Positions 34,968 through 45,126 of a stretch of DNA of 64,000 nt are shown piece after piece. The DNA lies in NCBI RefSeq assembly GCF_900104155.1, contig NZ_FMYB01000002.1, positions 1 to 64,000 of the forward strand. Direction: 5' to 3'. Each line of letters starts with the position of its first letter. Positions within the stretch are counted from its first letter, which is position 1. Both the position numbers and the translations under genes were made by a program. The stretch comes from Butyrivibrio sp. INlla16. Lineage in GTDB: Bacteria; Bacillota; Clostridia; Lachnospirales; Lachnospiraceae. Under the pieces are notes generated by a model. It made no database searches and was not told the origin of the DNA. It saw only the letters and a list, made by a program, of their open reading frames with translations.

Positions 34968-37633
34968 TAGCGCTCCTTTCGGCTTAATATTATAAGTCCT
35001 ATTAACCCAATCAGGCTTAGGATAAATCCTGCCATGAGACCCGGGGTGTGGTAAACCAGTTTGATGTCGTGGTGGCCCTCGGTCATTTCAAGAACACTGA
35101 ACATTGTGTCGGCTGTGAGGAGCTCTGCCTTTTTGCCGTCAACGTAGGCGGTCCATCCCTTGGAATAAGGAACTGATAAGAAGAGAATCTCACTGTCGCC
35201 GCAGTCAATGCTTCCTGTAATAGTATTCGTTGCAAAGGAGATGGGATTTTTGTGAAGATCCACATTCGTAAGTGTATGTGCTTTAAGCTCTGTGAGGCGG
35301 TCATGCATGGTTGCAAGCGATCTGCAATACACGCTCATCTCATCGAATTTATAGGTGCCTTTTTCATTAAAATTGATCCTGATATAGGTCTTTGCCTCGT
35401 TGGCATTTCCGAGATTCACAAGGAAATCGTGCCAGCCTGAGTAGTACCAGGAGCGCTCTGTCTTGTAATCGATATTTTTGCTGATACAGGTGCCGTCAGC
35501 GAGCTCTGTGGAGATGATGATGCTGGGCACGTCATTTTTACACTTGATTCGAAGGTTCTTCAGATACAAAAGAGTTTCGCAGCCGGGGTTACCGTTAAAG
35601 GTGAGAAGAACGGAGGAACCTGCTTTTGCCTTGAAACCGCCGTTTACTTCCTTTACATCGCCCTCAAGAGTTATGTCATAAGGAATAGACTCAGAGGTGA
35701 AAACCGGCTCAGCTTCCGGATATTTGGATGCGATATCATCTTTTAGAACGGCTCCGTAAAGGAGTGCTTCTTCGCGCTGAACAGGAGTCATGGCGCTCAG
35801 GGCAGACTCTGATATGGCGCTGCTATAAGTAAAACCGAGAGGCATGGCATCAGGGTTTTCATAGATTCCAAAGTTATACTTTTCATAGGACGGTACATAT
35901 CCGCAGGGTACGAAGGCCTGTTGCTCAGGGGTGTTATATCTGAGGGAGTAGTATCGAACTCCGGCAATCGAATTAAGGACTGCTCTGTCGTCCAGGGCAA
36001 AGTATGCAAAGCTCTGCTGGTCGTTTATAGCCATGAGCTTGAAGTACTCGGATACGCTCTTATCGGCAAGGCTCCAGAAGAACTGTGTTGAGGATATGCC
36101 ATCGAGCATAGCAGCGTTCCAGACAAGGTCTCGGCCTGAATAGCGGTAAAAATCATTCGAGGCATCGAGGCCTGAAGCTGCTGCATTTTCTTCGACAACC
36201 TGAACTTCGGTGCTCTGAAGCTGGGCATACATTTCCTCGGGAGTGCAGATATCCATGTAATCTCTTATCATGTTGCCCTCGTCGGGTGAGTACGCCATTC
36301 GGCCATTTTTCATGATAAATCCAAGTGTTATCATAAGGACCATAATGCTTACGATAGAAGCGACAAAAGCGGGTTTACGATCTTTTCCTTTTCCCATGAA
36401 AGCAGCTGCTTTATTTCCTGTGAAGTCCGTAAATTCAGCAGTTATAAAACCTGCGAAAAGGGCACAGGCAAAAGCCCATCTGTTTACGGCATAGGAGAAG
36501 GCTGCAAAGACATATCCGCAAAACGGCAGGCACAGGAAGATGGTAAGAAGTATCATGTAAACCAGTTCCTGGTAGATAGCTGCTTTTGTTCCGGATTCTG
36601 CAGAGTCTTTCCTGGTTACCAGATAATACACAGCGCGGATAATAACGAATACAGCAGCTATTACAAATACCGGTGTAAAGCCAAGCTGAGTGTCGTTTGA
36701 TCCGTGATAGACGAAGCTGTAAACATTTTTCCCAAGCTCCTTGTAATATGCGGCGTCATAGAAGAGCGGGATTGTGATGCCGGAAGCTGCTCTCGGATTA
36801 TTCGGAAAAGCAACGAGAACGGGCAGCAGTATGAACATGCTCATCAGGGTGCCGATAATTCCGTAGGCAAAGAATGTGCCGATGGTACGAAGCATAGCAC
36901 CGGGTTCGTGTTTTCCAATGTATGAAAAAAGCAGCCTTACGATTACATAGATTATTGTAAGGAGCACGATTATATAGAAAAAGTAGAAATTGTTGGTACC
37001 TGCGAGAAAGACGGCAATAGCGAAAAATGCCGGCTTTTTCTCTTTTAAGATACGCTCCGCACCGAGAAGAACCAGCGGGAGATAGATCAAAGGGTTCGCA
37101 AAGAAAGGATGCCACAGGCCGAGGTACATGAAATATGAACCGAAGCTGTAGGTGAACATTCCTGCAAGAAGTGCCGGCGCGGACATATCTTTTCGCATAT
37201 ATTTCGCATACAGTGAAAAGGTGATACCTGCAAGGTACGCGCGAAGAATCATAACTACCTGGAAATAGATATGAATATATTCTGTTTTTACAAAAACGGA
37301 AAACAAATTAAGAAGATCGCCAAGGGCATAGTATTGAAGCGTAGGATACATGTCGCTTCCGTACCCTATTCCGAAGGCGAAGGTCTGAAGGCTTAAGGAG
37401 TGATCCTTAAATATGTGATAAAAAACTCCGCGGAGCCACTTTGAATAGTAAGCCGCAGCCTTAAGATGCTGCCGCCAGGTATCACCCTCGCAGATGAGGC
37501 TCTTGCCGTTTGAATAGAAGTATCCATAGACAAGAGCTGACATGGCAGCAAATATGGCTGTGTAGGTAAGATAGAAAACTAATGTCTTCCATCCGGATTT
37601 TTTTGAAGCATTCTGATCATTATGTATATCCAT
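34967..37633 (-). CDS. YfhO-family polytopic membrane protein
   Basis: The 888-residue protein has about 12 membrane helices, most in the first 440 residues and one at the extreme C terminus, with a large extracytoplasmic domain (about 450-860). The start of the membrane part shows the YfhO pattern (SLICEGDTWRQH..YSKWLRG). YfhO proteins are linked to glycosylation of lipoteichoic acids or other surface polymers in Firmicutes. A glycosyltransferase-like role is inference. It lies 15 bases downstream of the PBP1A gene and is coupled to the methyltransferase gene by a one-base overlap. Confidence 0.88.
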   Translation of the reverse strand: MDIHNDQNASKKSGWKTLVFYLTYTAIFAAMSALVYGYFYSNGKSLICEGDTWRQHLKAAAYYSKWLRGVFYHIFKDHSLSLQTFAFGIGYGSDMYPTLQYYALGDLLNLFSVFVKTEYIHIYFQVVMILRAYLAGITFSLYAKYMRKDMSAPALLAGMFTYSFGSYFMYLGLWHPFFANPLIYLPLVLLGAERILKEKKPAFFAIAVFLAGTNNFYFFYIIVLLTIIYVIVRLLFSYIGKHEPGAMLRTIGTFFAYGIIGTLMSMFILLPVLVAFPNNPRAASGITIPLFYDAAYYKELGKNVYSFVYHGSNDTQLGFTPVFVIAAVFVIIRAVYYLVTRKDSAESGTKAAIYQELVYMILLTIFLCLPFCGYVFAAFSYAVNRWAFACALFAGFITAEFTDFTGNKAAAFMGKGKDRKPAFVASIVSIMVLMITLGFIMKNGRMAYSPDEGNMIRDYMDICTPEEMYAQLQSTEVQVVEENAAASGLDASNDFYRYSGRDLVWNAAMLDGISSTQFFWSLADKSVSEYFKLMAINDQQSFAYFALDDRAVLNSIAGVRYYSLRYNTPEQQAFVPCGYVPSYEKYNFGIYENPDAMPLGFTYSSAISESALSAMTPVQREEALLYGAVLKDDIASKYPEAEPVFTSESIPYDITLEGDVKEVNGGFKAKAGSSVLLTFNGNPGCETLLYLKNLRIKCKNDVPSIIISTELADGTCISKNIDYKTERSWYYSGWHDFLVNLGNANEAKTYIRINFNEKGTYKFDEMSVYCRSLATMHDRLTELKAHTLTNVDLHKNPISFATNTITGSIDCGDSEILFLSVPYSKGWTAYVDGKKAELLTADTMFSVLEMTEGHHDIKLVYHTPGLMAGFILSLIGLIGLIILSRKER

Positions 37634-37648
37634 TACTCGGGAATCCCC

Positions 37649-40534
37649 TTATTCATCGTCCTCTTCTTCATCGTCGTCATTGTCCTCTTCGGGAGTGGCG
37701 GCGGGAGCTGCCTCGGGAGCAGGTGCGGCTTCGGCAGCAGGCTGAACATTCTCTGCGGGAGCAGGAGTTTCAGCGGGAGCAGGTGTTTCAGCAGGAGCAG
37801 GAGTTTCTGCCGGTGTCTCTGCAGGTGCGGCATTCGGATCAGTAGTATTAAGGGAATCCGGACTTGCAGGTGTAGCATTTGCATTGCCCACGGCAGGACC
37901 TGTGTAGATGATACCCTGCTGGATAAGGCTTGTCTCCTGAGCTAGAATTTCCTGTATATTAGGCTGAGCCATAAATTCAGGTGTGTGGTGACAGGTTACG
38001 GAAGGCGTTACAACCGTATTTCCTGCTTCGTCAACACTGGTAGTGTAGTTGCCTGAACCGCTGCCGGCGGGTGACTGTGCCTGAAGTGCTGCAGGCTCCG
38101 GAGGAATAAGCTCAAATACACCTGATATCTTGAAAGGACACTGCTCTGTAGCGGGATGCTGATCACTCTGACACAGAATTCCTGAATAGTGAACGTTACA
38201 GCTATCAGAGGGAGCAGTACCTTCTTCAAAGTACTCGGTCATAAGTGTGCCATCACAGAGTCCTGCAATAGGCGATTTTCCTGATCTTGAGCAAACCGTG
38301 GCTGTGACAACGGAAGCGGGTTTCTCGAAGGTGGTGGAGGGCAGGTTCTCATGTATCTTGGACATTACGGCTCTCCACATGTCCTTCGCAAGATGCTGCT
38401 CTGCCTTGGTGGTCAGATCTACGTTGTTGTCATAGCCTGCCCAGGTAGTTGCAGTGTAATAGGTTGTGTAGCCTGCAAACCAAACGTCGTTCTCATCTGA
38501 GGTAGTACCTGTCTTACCTGCAATGGCGGTTGTTCCGAAGTTAACAGCGGTACCTGTACCCTTGGTTACAACGTCCTGCATTGCACTTGTAAGAAGATAA
38601 GCTGTGGACTCCTTGAGGATTCTTGTGGAATCGGAGTTCGTATTATCAAGAAGGGTATTACCTTCGTGGTCAACAACCTTGGTATAAAGCTTGGGCTTGA
38701 TGTAAACGCCGCCATTTGCGATAGCCGCATAAGCTGCGTTAAGCTCCATGTTGGTGACACCGTGTGTCAGACCGCCGAGAGCTGTAGGAAGCTGAACATC
38801 TGTGAAAATCTTACCGTTAATTTCTTCGTTTTCAGCCAAAGTAGTGAAGCCGAAATTTTTCAGATAATCAAAAGCAAGCTGAGGAGTTATGACGGTCATT
38901 GTCTTAACTGCGATGATGTTCATTGACTGCTCGATAGCGGTTCTTATAGAGGTAAGACCTCTGTAGGACTCGCCGTACCAGTTGTTAACGGGACGGCCGT
39001 CGGGATAATTGAACGGAGCATCGTTAAATACGGTAGCTAGGGTAAGGCCTGCGCTGTCCAGAGCAGGTGCATAGGTTGAGAGCACCTTGAAGGTTGAACC
39101 GGGCTGGCGAACAGTGTCTGTCGCACGGTTAAGTGTTCTGGAAGCGGTCTTGTTTCCGCGGCCTCCGACCATGGCTACCACATAGCCTGTGGTGTGATCC
39201 TCGATTGTGAGAGATACCTGAGGCTGAGGTGTTAGATTCTTGCGCTCACCGTCGATGGTATCATTTGGTCCGACAACAGCAGCCTTGTAGGTTTCAATTG
39301 CCGCATCTGCTTCTTCCTCTGAGTTAAACAGCATGTTGAAGCCTTTGTTCTCCTGCTGGAAATATGACTTCATCATCTCTGTGCTGTAGTTGGTAGGATT
39401 ACCCTCAGAATCAATTGTAGTAAGTGCATAATCGAGAAGGTATTTAGTGCCTTCAGGATAATTGGATTCATCCATATAAACTGAGTCACAGATCGACTGA
39501 ATAGCGGGATCCTGAGTTGAATAGATCTTAAGACCGCCGCTGTACAGAAGTGTATAAGCCTGAGTCTCGTTATAGCCTGCATCGATGAGGTCGTCGATAA
39601 GCTGGTTTGTAAGGGCATCGACGAAGTAGGAGTTGATGGTGTTATCAGCAGTTTCCTTGTCAGCAACCTGAATTCTGGCATAGACATCGTCATTCATTGC
39701 TTCATCAAACTCTATCTGAGAGATGTAGCCCTGTTTTAGCATTTTTTTCAGTACTGTCTCACGGCGCTCAGCGTTCTTGTCCGGATGTGTAATGGGATTA
39801 AAACGGCTGGGGTTCTGTGTGATACCTGCGATAACGGCGCATTCTGACAGAGTCAGATTTGTAACTGACTTGTTAAAATAGCGAAGTGAAGCTGCCTGCA
39901 CACCGAGAGTGTTAGAGCCCAGGTTGATGGTGTTCATATAGTTAAGGAGGATATCCTCCTTGCTCATGGTCTTTTCAAGCTGAATTGCGAGATACTGCTC
40001 CTGAACCTTACGCTTTATCTTGGCAATGTCGGAGTTCTCACTGGTCCATCCGGTAAATACGTTGTTCTTAAGAAGCTGCTGGGTTATGGTACTTGCACCC
40101 TGAGAGAGATCATGGCTGGTTATACCTATATAAGCAGCTCTGAAGATACCCTGAATATCAATACCGTTGTGCTGGTAAAAACGCTCATCCTCTATGGCTA
40201 CGAAAGCGTGGGCAAGATTTTCGGGAATCATGTCCATCGTAACCGGGATTCTGTTTGAATCGGTCGAAACCAGCTTTGCAGTCTGGTTACCTTCCGTATC
40301 GTATACGAAGGTTGAATATCCTGTGGGAGTTACGTTTATTTTGCCAATCTCCGGCGCAGTATCAATAATACCTCTGAACACACCGATACCCGCGCATACT
40401 CCGATAACAGCAATACCGATGCATACTATAATTATAAGTTCAAATGATATAAGAGAGATTTTCTTCCCCCATTTGGTAGTACCTGAGACTATAGAGTGTT
40501 GCTGATCCCTGATACCTTTTCTTCCAAAATTCAT
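37649..40534 (-). CDS. Class A penicillin-binding protein (PBP1A type)
   Basis: The 961-residue protein has a short cytoplasmic N terminus, one membrane helix (about 30-52), a glycosyltransferase domain and a transpeptidase domain. The glycosyltransferase domain is at about 75-260: AIEDERFYQHNGIDIQG with the catalytic Glu, then GASTITQQLLKN. The transpeptidase domain is at about 400-760: GSTFKVLS with the active Ser and Lys, SMN, KTGTT. A Cys-containing region follows (about 790-880) and a disordered Pro/Ala/Glu tail with PAETPAPAET repeats ending in an acidic run. It polymerises and crosslinks peptidoglycan. It heads an operon with YfhO and methyltransferase genes. Confidence 0.95.
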   Translation of the reverse strand: MNFGRKGIRDQQHSIVSGTTKWGKKISLISFELIIIVCIGIAVIGVCAGIGVFRGIIDTAPEIGKINVTPTGYSTFVYDTEGNQTAKLVSTDSNRIPVTMDMIPENLAHAFVAIEDERFYQHNGIDIQGIFRAAYIGITSHDLSQGASTITQQLLKNNVFTGWTSENSDIAKIKRKVQEQYLAIQLEKTMSKEDILLNYMNTINLGSNTLGVQAASLRYFNKSVTNLTLSECAVIAGITQNPSRFNPITHPDKNAERRETVLKKMLKQGYISQIEFDEAMNDDVYARIQVADKETADNTINSYFVDALTNQLIDDLIDAGYNETQAYTLLYSGGLKIYSTQDPAIQSICDSVYMDESNYPEGTKYLLDYALTTIDSEGNPTNYSTEMMKSYFQQENKGFNMLFNSEEEADAAIETYKAAVVGPNDTIDGERKNLTPQPQVSLTIEDHTTGYVVAMVGGRGNKTASRTLNRATDTVRQPGSTFKVLSTYAPALDSAGLTLATVFNDAPFNYPDGRPVNNWYGESYRGLTSIRTAIEQSMNIIAVKTMTVITPQLAFDYLKNFGFTTLAENEEINGKIFTDVQLPTALGGLTHGVTNMELNAAYAAIANGGVYIKPKLYTKVVDHEGNTLLDNTNSDSTRILKESTAYLLTSAMQDVVTKGTGTAVNFGTTAIAGKTGTTSDENDVWFAGYTTYYTATTWAGYDNNVDLTTKAEQHLAKDMWRAVMSKIHENLPSTTFEKPASVVTATVCSRSGKSPIAGLCDGTLMTEYFEEGTAPSDSCNVHYSGILCQSDQHPATEQCPFKISGVFELIPPEPAALQAQSPAGSGSGNYTTSVDEAGNTVVTPSVTCHHTPEFMAQPNIQEILAQETSLIQQGIIYTGPAVGNANATPASPDSLNTTDPNAAPAETPAETPAPAETPAPAETPAPAENVQPAAEAAPAPEAAPAATPEEDNDDDEEEDDE

Positions 40535-40555
40535 AAATTCCTCCAGTAGTGGTAT

Positions 40556-40581
40556 GATATACAGAGCAATTCGTATATCAT
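40556..40581. other. Inverted repeat in the divergent promoter region
   Basis: TGATATAC and GTATATCA pair around ten bases. It lies in the leader of the PBP1A gene, between that gene and the divergent YigZ gene, and could be an operator or a leader hairpin. Confidence 0.35.
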
Positions 40582-40620
40582 TTTTTAGTAATATTAATAA
40601 GTAGTATTATTCAAACTACT

Positions 40621-40629
40621 ATTATATCA
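40621..40629 (-). promoter_or_regulatory. Extended -10 element of the PBP1A operon
   Basis: On the minus strand TGATATAAT gives an extended -10 about 87 bases upstream of the PBP1A start. I see no clear -35. Confidence 0.4.
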
Positions 40630-40663
40630 AATATGGCAAATAATGGATAGTCTGGGGGAATAC

Positions 40664-41296
40664 ATGGGAAAAACGGACAGTTATAAAGTGATATTAGAGC
40701 AGGGATGCGGTGAAATAGTTGAAAAGAAATCCCGCTTCATTGCTAATGCCTTGCCGGTGGAGAGCGTGCAGGAGGCTGAGGAGCAGATAGCTGCTTTTCA
40801 GAAAAAGTTCTGGGATGCCAGACACAACTGCTATGCCTTTGTTATCGGTTCTGATTTTGGGGTGGCAAGGTGCAGTGATAACGGTGAACCCTCGGGTACT
40901 GCGGGAAAACCGATTCTTGAAGTCATAAAAGGAGCCGGAGTAACTAATGTCCTGATAATAGTAACAAGATATTTCGGAGGAGTTCTTCTTGGAACCGGGG
41001 GACTTGTACGCGCCTACACTCAGGCTGCCCAGGCAGGCCTCGCCGCAGCAAAAGTGGGAGAGATGGTCTATGGCAAGAGATTTCACCTAACCGCCGATTA
41101 CACACTGGTGAACGGCATTCAATATTACCTCAGACAGGAGGAGATTCCTCTTGAAAATGAGACCTACACCGACAAGGTGGAGTATGACATCACTGTTCGC
41201 ATGGAAGACGCAGATCGCATCATAGACGGACTTACTCAGAAAACTGAAGGCAGACTTGGCATCGAGGAGACCGGAGAGGGTTATTATCCATTTTGA
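40664..41296 (+). CDS. YigZ/IMPACT family protein
   Basis: The 210-residue protein has the two-domain IMPACT/YigZ architecture. The N-terminal domain shows EKKSRFIANALPV, ARHNCYAFVIG, RCSDNGEPSGTAGKPIL and VTRYFGGVLLGTGGLVRAYT, all strongly conserved in the family. The C-terminal domain is a small ferredoxin-like fold. The molecular role in bacteria is not settled; relatives bind nucleic acid or ribosomes in stress responses. I place the start at the ATG at 40664 with GGGGGA upstream; an ATG at 40643 would add seven residues. Confidence 0.9.
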   Translation: MGKTDSYKVILEQGCGEIVEKKSRFIANALPVESVQEAEEQIAAFQKKFWDARHNCYAFVIGSDFGVARCSDNGEPSGTAGKPILEVIKGAGVTNVLIIVTRYFGGVLLGTGGLVRAYTQAAQAGLAAAKVGEMVYGKRFHLTADYTLVNGIQYYLRQEEIPLENETYTDKVEYDITVRMEDADRIIDGLTQKTEGRLGIEETGEGYYPF

Positions 41297-41439
41297 ATTT
41301 GATTTGTAAAGTCTGAAAAAGTCACAATAATCGATAATAATTATTTTACATAATGCCCTATATATTGTGCACAATCAATATGATAAAATTTAAATCTGAG
41401 TATTTAAGAATTATTATCATTTTGTTTGGAGGACACACA

Positions 41440-42567
41440 ATGGACAATTCATTCCCTGAAATAAAAACATTTTTCGGATTTGGATGCATGAGACTTCCAA
41501 TGAAGGGTACGGAAGTTGATATCGAGCAGTTCAAGGATATGGCGGATTATTTCATAAATAGCGGCTTTAATTACTTTGACACTGCGCATGGCTATATTGA
41601 TGGTAAATCTGAAAAGGCTATCAAAACCGCTGTTTCCGACAGATATCCGAGAGAAAAATTCCTTTTGACTGATAAACTGACTGAGCCCTATTTCAGCAAG
41701 GAAGAGGATATTCGGCCATTTTTCCAGAGTCAGCTCGATGCTTGCGGCGTGGATTATTTTGACTTCTATCTGATGCATGCCCAGAATGCAAAGAATTTCG
41801 AGCATTTCAAGAAGTGCAAGGCATACGAGACTGCCTTCAAGCTCAAGGAAGAGGGTAAGATAAGGCACGTAGGGCTCTCTTTCCACGACAGTGCAGAGGT
41901 ACTGGATAAGATACTCACAACTTATCCCGAGGTAGAGATCGTTCAGATTCAGTTCAATTATCTTGATTATGAGGATCCTGCCGTTCAGAGCCACAAATGT
42001 CTTGATGTGTGCAGAAAGCACGGCAAGCCGGTTATCGTGATGGAGCCCGTAAAGGGAGGGAATCTTGTGAATCTCCCTGCAGATGCACAGAAGGTATTTG
42101 ATGAACTGGGAGCCGGATTATCAAATGCAAGCTATGCCATTAGATTCGCTGCGAGTCAGGACGGAATACGAATAGTCCTCTCCGGAATGAGCGATTTTGC
42201 ACAGATGAAGGACAACATATCTTTCATGAAGGACTTTAAGCCTCTGGATGAGGCGGAAATGGGTGCAATAGCCAAGGTTACAGCTATCTACAAGGACCTT
42301 GATGCAATTCCCTGCACCTCATGTCACTACTGCGTAGAACAGAATCACTGTCCGATGAATATTATGATCCCGGAGATTTTCTCCTGCATGAACACCAGGA
42401 AAATTTTCAATGACTGGAATCAGAAGATGTACTACGCAAATGTGCTAACTTCCGACGGAAAAGGAAAGGCCAGCGATTGCATCGAGTGCGGAGGTTGTGA
42501 AACCGCATGTCCTCAACATTTGGAAATTCGCTCCTTGCTAAAAGACGTTGCGAAGGAACTTGAGTAA
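41440..42567 (+). CDS. Aldo/keto reductase with C-terminal 4Fe-4S ferredoxin domain
   Basis: The 375-residue protein combines an aldo/keto reductase barrel (about 1-280) with a C-terminal ferredoxin-like domain. The barrel shows GFGCMRLPM and FDTAHGYIDGKSEKAI with the catalytic Asp and Tyr, then FYLMHAQN and VGLSFHD. The ferredoxin part has cysteine clusters CTSCHYCVEQNHCP and CIECGGCETACP, enough for two 4Fe-4S clusters, although the two groups are about 55 residues apart. Such proteins are common in anaerobic Firmicutes; the substrate is unknown. The start ATG at 41440 follows TTGGAGGA; the longer reading from 41353 has no ribosome binding site. A terminator follows. Confidence 0.92.
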   Translation: MDNSFPEIKTFFGFGCMRLPMKGTEVDIEQFKDMADYFINSGFNYFDTAHGYIDGKSEKAIKTAVSDRYPREKFLLTDKLTEPYFSKEEDIRPFFQSQLDACGVDYFDFYLMHAQNAKNFEHFKKCKAYETAFKLKEEGKIRHVGLSFHDSAEVLDKILTTYPEVEIVQIQFNYLDYEDPAVQSHKCLDVCRKHGKPVIVMEPVKGGNLVNLPADAQKVFDELGAGLSNASYAIRFAASQDGIRIVLSGMSDFAQMKDNISFMKDFKPLDEAEMGAIAKVTAIYKDLDAIPCTSCHYCVEQNHCPMNIMIPEIFSCMNTRKIFNDWNQKMYYANVLTSDGKGKASDCIECGGCETACPQHLEIRSLLKDVAKELE

Positions 42568-42575
42568 ACGAAAAC

Positions 42576-42612
42576 GGGGCCGCCCGGTATTGGGCGACCC
42601 CGACATTTTTTT
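42576..42612. terminator. Terminator between convergent genes
   Basis: GGGGCCGCCC and GGGCGACCCC form a GC-rich stem with one mismatch, followed by T7 on the plus strand. It ends the reductase gene and may also serve typA. Confidence 0.85.
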
Positions 42613-44452
42613 ATTTCTTATTCTTGGCAGCGAAGCCAGCTCTCTTTCTGAGTGTAGGATCAAGGATCTTTTTACGGATTCTAAGAGTTGTAGGTGTTAC
42701 CTCAAGGAGCTCATCTGTGTCGATGAAGTCGATGCACTGCTCGAGAGACATGATACGCGGAGGTACAAGTCTGAGTGCTTCATCAGCAGATGATGTTCTT
42801 GTATTGGTGAGGTGCTTGGTCTTACATACGTTAACCTCGATGTCCTCACTTTTTCCTGAAGTACCGATAACCATTCCTGAGTAAACCTTATCGCCGGGGC
42901 TGATGAAGAGCTGTCCGCGCTCCTGAGCGTTGAACAGACCGTAAGTTACAGCCTCGCCTGTCTCGAAGGAGATAAGTGAACCCTGCTTACGATAGGAGAT
43001 ATCTCCCTTGTAAGGTGCGTAGCCGTCGAAGATGGTGTTCATGATACCGTTACCCTTGGTATCTGTCATGAACTCACCTCTGTAACCGATAAGTCCTCTT
43101 GAAGGGATGAGGAACTCAAGGCGTGTATAACCGCCGTTTGCAAGTCCCATGTTGATCATCTCACCTTTTCTCTCACCGAGCTTCTGGATAACGCTACCGG
43201 AAAACTCCTCCGGAACGTCGATGTAGCACTTCTCCATGGGCTCAAGTCTCTTTCCGTTCTCGTCTTCCTTGTAGATAACCTCAGCCTTACTTACTGCAAA
43301 CTCATAGCCCTCACGGCGCATTGTCTCGATAAGAACTGAGAGGTGAAGCTCACCACGTCCTGAAACCTTGAAGGTCTCTGTTGTTTCGGTGTCCTCAACA
43401 CGAAGAGATACGTCTGTGTTGAGCTCTCTGTAAAGACGGTCACGGATGTGACGTGAAGTTACATATTTACCTTCCTGACCTGCAAGAGGTGAATCGTTGA
43501 CGATGAAGTTCATAGAGATTGTGGGCTCTGAAATCTTCTGGAAAGGAATAGCATTAGGTGCATCTGTTGCGCAGAGTGTATCACCAATCTTAAGATCCTC
43601 GATACCGGAAATAGCAACGATGGAACCGATGCCTGCTTCCTGAACCTCAACCTTACCAAGACCCTGGAATTCATAGAGCTTGCTGATCTTAGTCTTGTAG
43701 GATTTATCAGGCTCGTGATGATTTACTACGAGAACTTCCTGATTTACCTTAACTGAACCGTTATCAATTTTTCCTACACCGATACGACCTACATACTCGT
43801 TGTAGTCGATTGTGCTGATGAGCATCTGTGTGCCTGCATCGGGATCGCCGACAGGAGCAGGAATGTAGTTAATGATGGTGTCAAGAAGGGGCTTAAGGTC
43901 GCTTCCGGGCTCATCAAGTGACATGGATGAAGTTCCGGCCTTTGCTGATGCAAATACGAAAGGACAGTCAAGCTGCTTATCATCTGCGCCAAGGTCAAGA
44001 AGAAGCTCTAAAACCTCATCGATAACTTCATTGGGACGAGCTTCGGGTCTGTCGATCTTGTTGATGCATACGATTACAGGGAGTTTAAGCTCCATCGCTT
44101 TTCCAAGAACGAACTTGGTCTGGGGCATTGCACCCTCAAAAGCATCAACGACAAGGATAACGCCGTTAACCATCTTGAGAACTCGCTCAACCTCTCCGCC
44201 GAAATCTGCGTGGCCGGGAGTGTCGATGATGTTGATCTTTATATCTTTATAAGAAATAGCTGTGTTCTTGGACATGATGGTGATTCCGCGCTCACGCTCG
44301 ATATCGCCTGAATCCATAACACGCTCTACGACGTCCTGGCCCTCACGAAATACGCCGCTCTGTCTGAGCAGCCCGTCAACCAGTGTGGTTTTACCGTGAT
44401 CGACATGGGCTATGATTGCTACGTTTCTGACATCGTTTCTTGTCTGTTTCAT
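42611..44452 (-). CDS. typA: Ribosome-associated GTPase TypA/BipA
   Basis: The 613-residue translational GTPase acts on the ribosome in assembly and stress adaptation. It has a G domain (about 1-200) with [12 protein letters not shown] (P-loop), RGITI (switch I), [14 protein letters not shown] (G3), NKIDRP (G4) and ASAKAG (G5). An EF-Tu domain II-like segment, EF-G domains III and V, and the BipA-specific C-terminal domain follow. I use the ATG at 44452, preceded by GGAGG; the reading from 44497 adds 15 residues without support. Length matches the family. Confidence 0.97.
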   Translation of the reverse strand: MKQTRNDVRNVAIIAHVDHGKTTLVDGLLRQSGVFREGQDVVERVMDSGDIERERGITIMSKNTAISYKDIKINIIDTPGHADFGGEVERVLKMVNGVILVVDAFEGAMPQTKFVLGKAMELKLPVIVCINKIDRPEARPNEVIDEVLELLLDLGADDKQLDCPFVFASAKAGTSSMSLDEPGSDLKPLLDTIINYIPAPVGDPDAGTQMLISTIDYNEYVGRIGVGKIDNGSVKVNQEVLVVNHHEPDKSYKTKISKLYEFQGLGKVEVQEAGIGSIVAISGIEDLKIGDTLCATDAPNAIPFQKISEPTISMNFIVNDSPLAGQEGKYVTSRHIRDRLYRELNTDVSLRVEDTETTETFKVSGRGELHLSVLIETMRREGYEFAVSKAEVIYKEDENGKRLEPMEKCYIDVPEEFSGSVIQKLGERKGEMINMGLANGGYTRLEFLIPSRGLIGYRGEFMTDTKGNGIMNTIFDGYAPYKGDISYRKQGSLISFETGEAVTYGLFNAQERGQLFISPGDKVYSGMVIGTSGKSEDIEVNVCKTKHLTNTRTSSADEALRLVPPRIMSLEQCIDFIDTDELLEVTPTTLRIRKKILDPTLRKRAGFAAKNKK

Positions 44453-44611
44453 TTTTACCTCCGTATGAAAGGAAATAACTAGTTTAATTAATTTCAAAAC
44501 TCACATAGTATATCATGCACTATACCATGTTGCAATGAGCAGAATGATTAAAAAAATCTAAACAGCGCAATCTTTATTTAATTTTCCGCTTTAACGTTTT
44601 AAAATAGAGGT

Positions 44612-45094
44612 ATGAGTATGGACAGCTATGACAAGAACCTGCAGCGCTTTGAACAAGCCCAGGGTGCAAAGATCGATCCCCATGGAATTAAGACAGGGGT
44701 AAGAGTTTGCAAAAATTGTGGAAGAAAGCTTCTTCATGGTGTGGAGGGGAATCTCTGCCCCTTGTGTGCTGAGCAGGAGCTCTTTTGTGATGTCCGCGAC
44801 TATATCCGTGCGAATGATGTGAGGGATTATGAGGTGGCGCAGCACTTTAATATCCCTCTCAGTAAAGTAAAGAATTGGATTAAACAGGGTCGCATTCAGT
44901 ACAAGGACGACCCTTCAATGAAACAGGTGCTCATGGGAAACTATTGCCAGGTTTGCGGAAGCCCCACAAACTTCGGTACAATCTGTCCCAAATGTATGAA
45001 AGAGAGGAAAAAGTCCCAGCAGATCGGTGTTGCTATCGGTCAGCCCAAGCCTGAAGGCAGCAATAAGATGAGATTTATGGAGGATGATAAATAG
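44612..45094 (+). CDS. Zinc-ribbon/HTH protein, YvyF-like
   Basis: The 160-residue protein has two cysteine knuckle pairs flanking a helix-turn-helix. The first ribbon is at about 34-55 (CKNCGRKL..CPLCAEQ), the HTH at about 75-95 (EVAQHFNIPLSKVKNWIKQGRIQY), and the second ribbon at about 112-130 (CQVCGSPTNFGTICPKC). The layout resembles the YvyF family of flagellar-operon proteins, but there are no flagellar genes in the window. It may bind DNA or another protein through zinc. It is 32 bases upstream of a hybrid histidine kinase, so the two are probably co-transcribed. Confidence 0.75.
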   Translation: MSMDSYDKNLQRFEQAQGAKIDPHGIKTGVRVCKNCGRKLLHGVEGNLCPLCAEQELFCDVRDYIRANDVRDYEVAQHFNIPLSKVKNWIKQGRIQYKDDPSMKQVLMGNYCQVCGSPTNFGTICPKCMKERKKSQQIGVAIGQPKPEGSNKMRFMEDDK

Positions 45095-45126
45095 ATTCAT
45101 TGTGACAACACAGGGGGCGTCACTAT

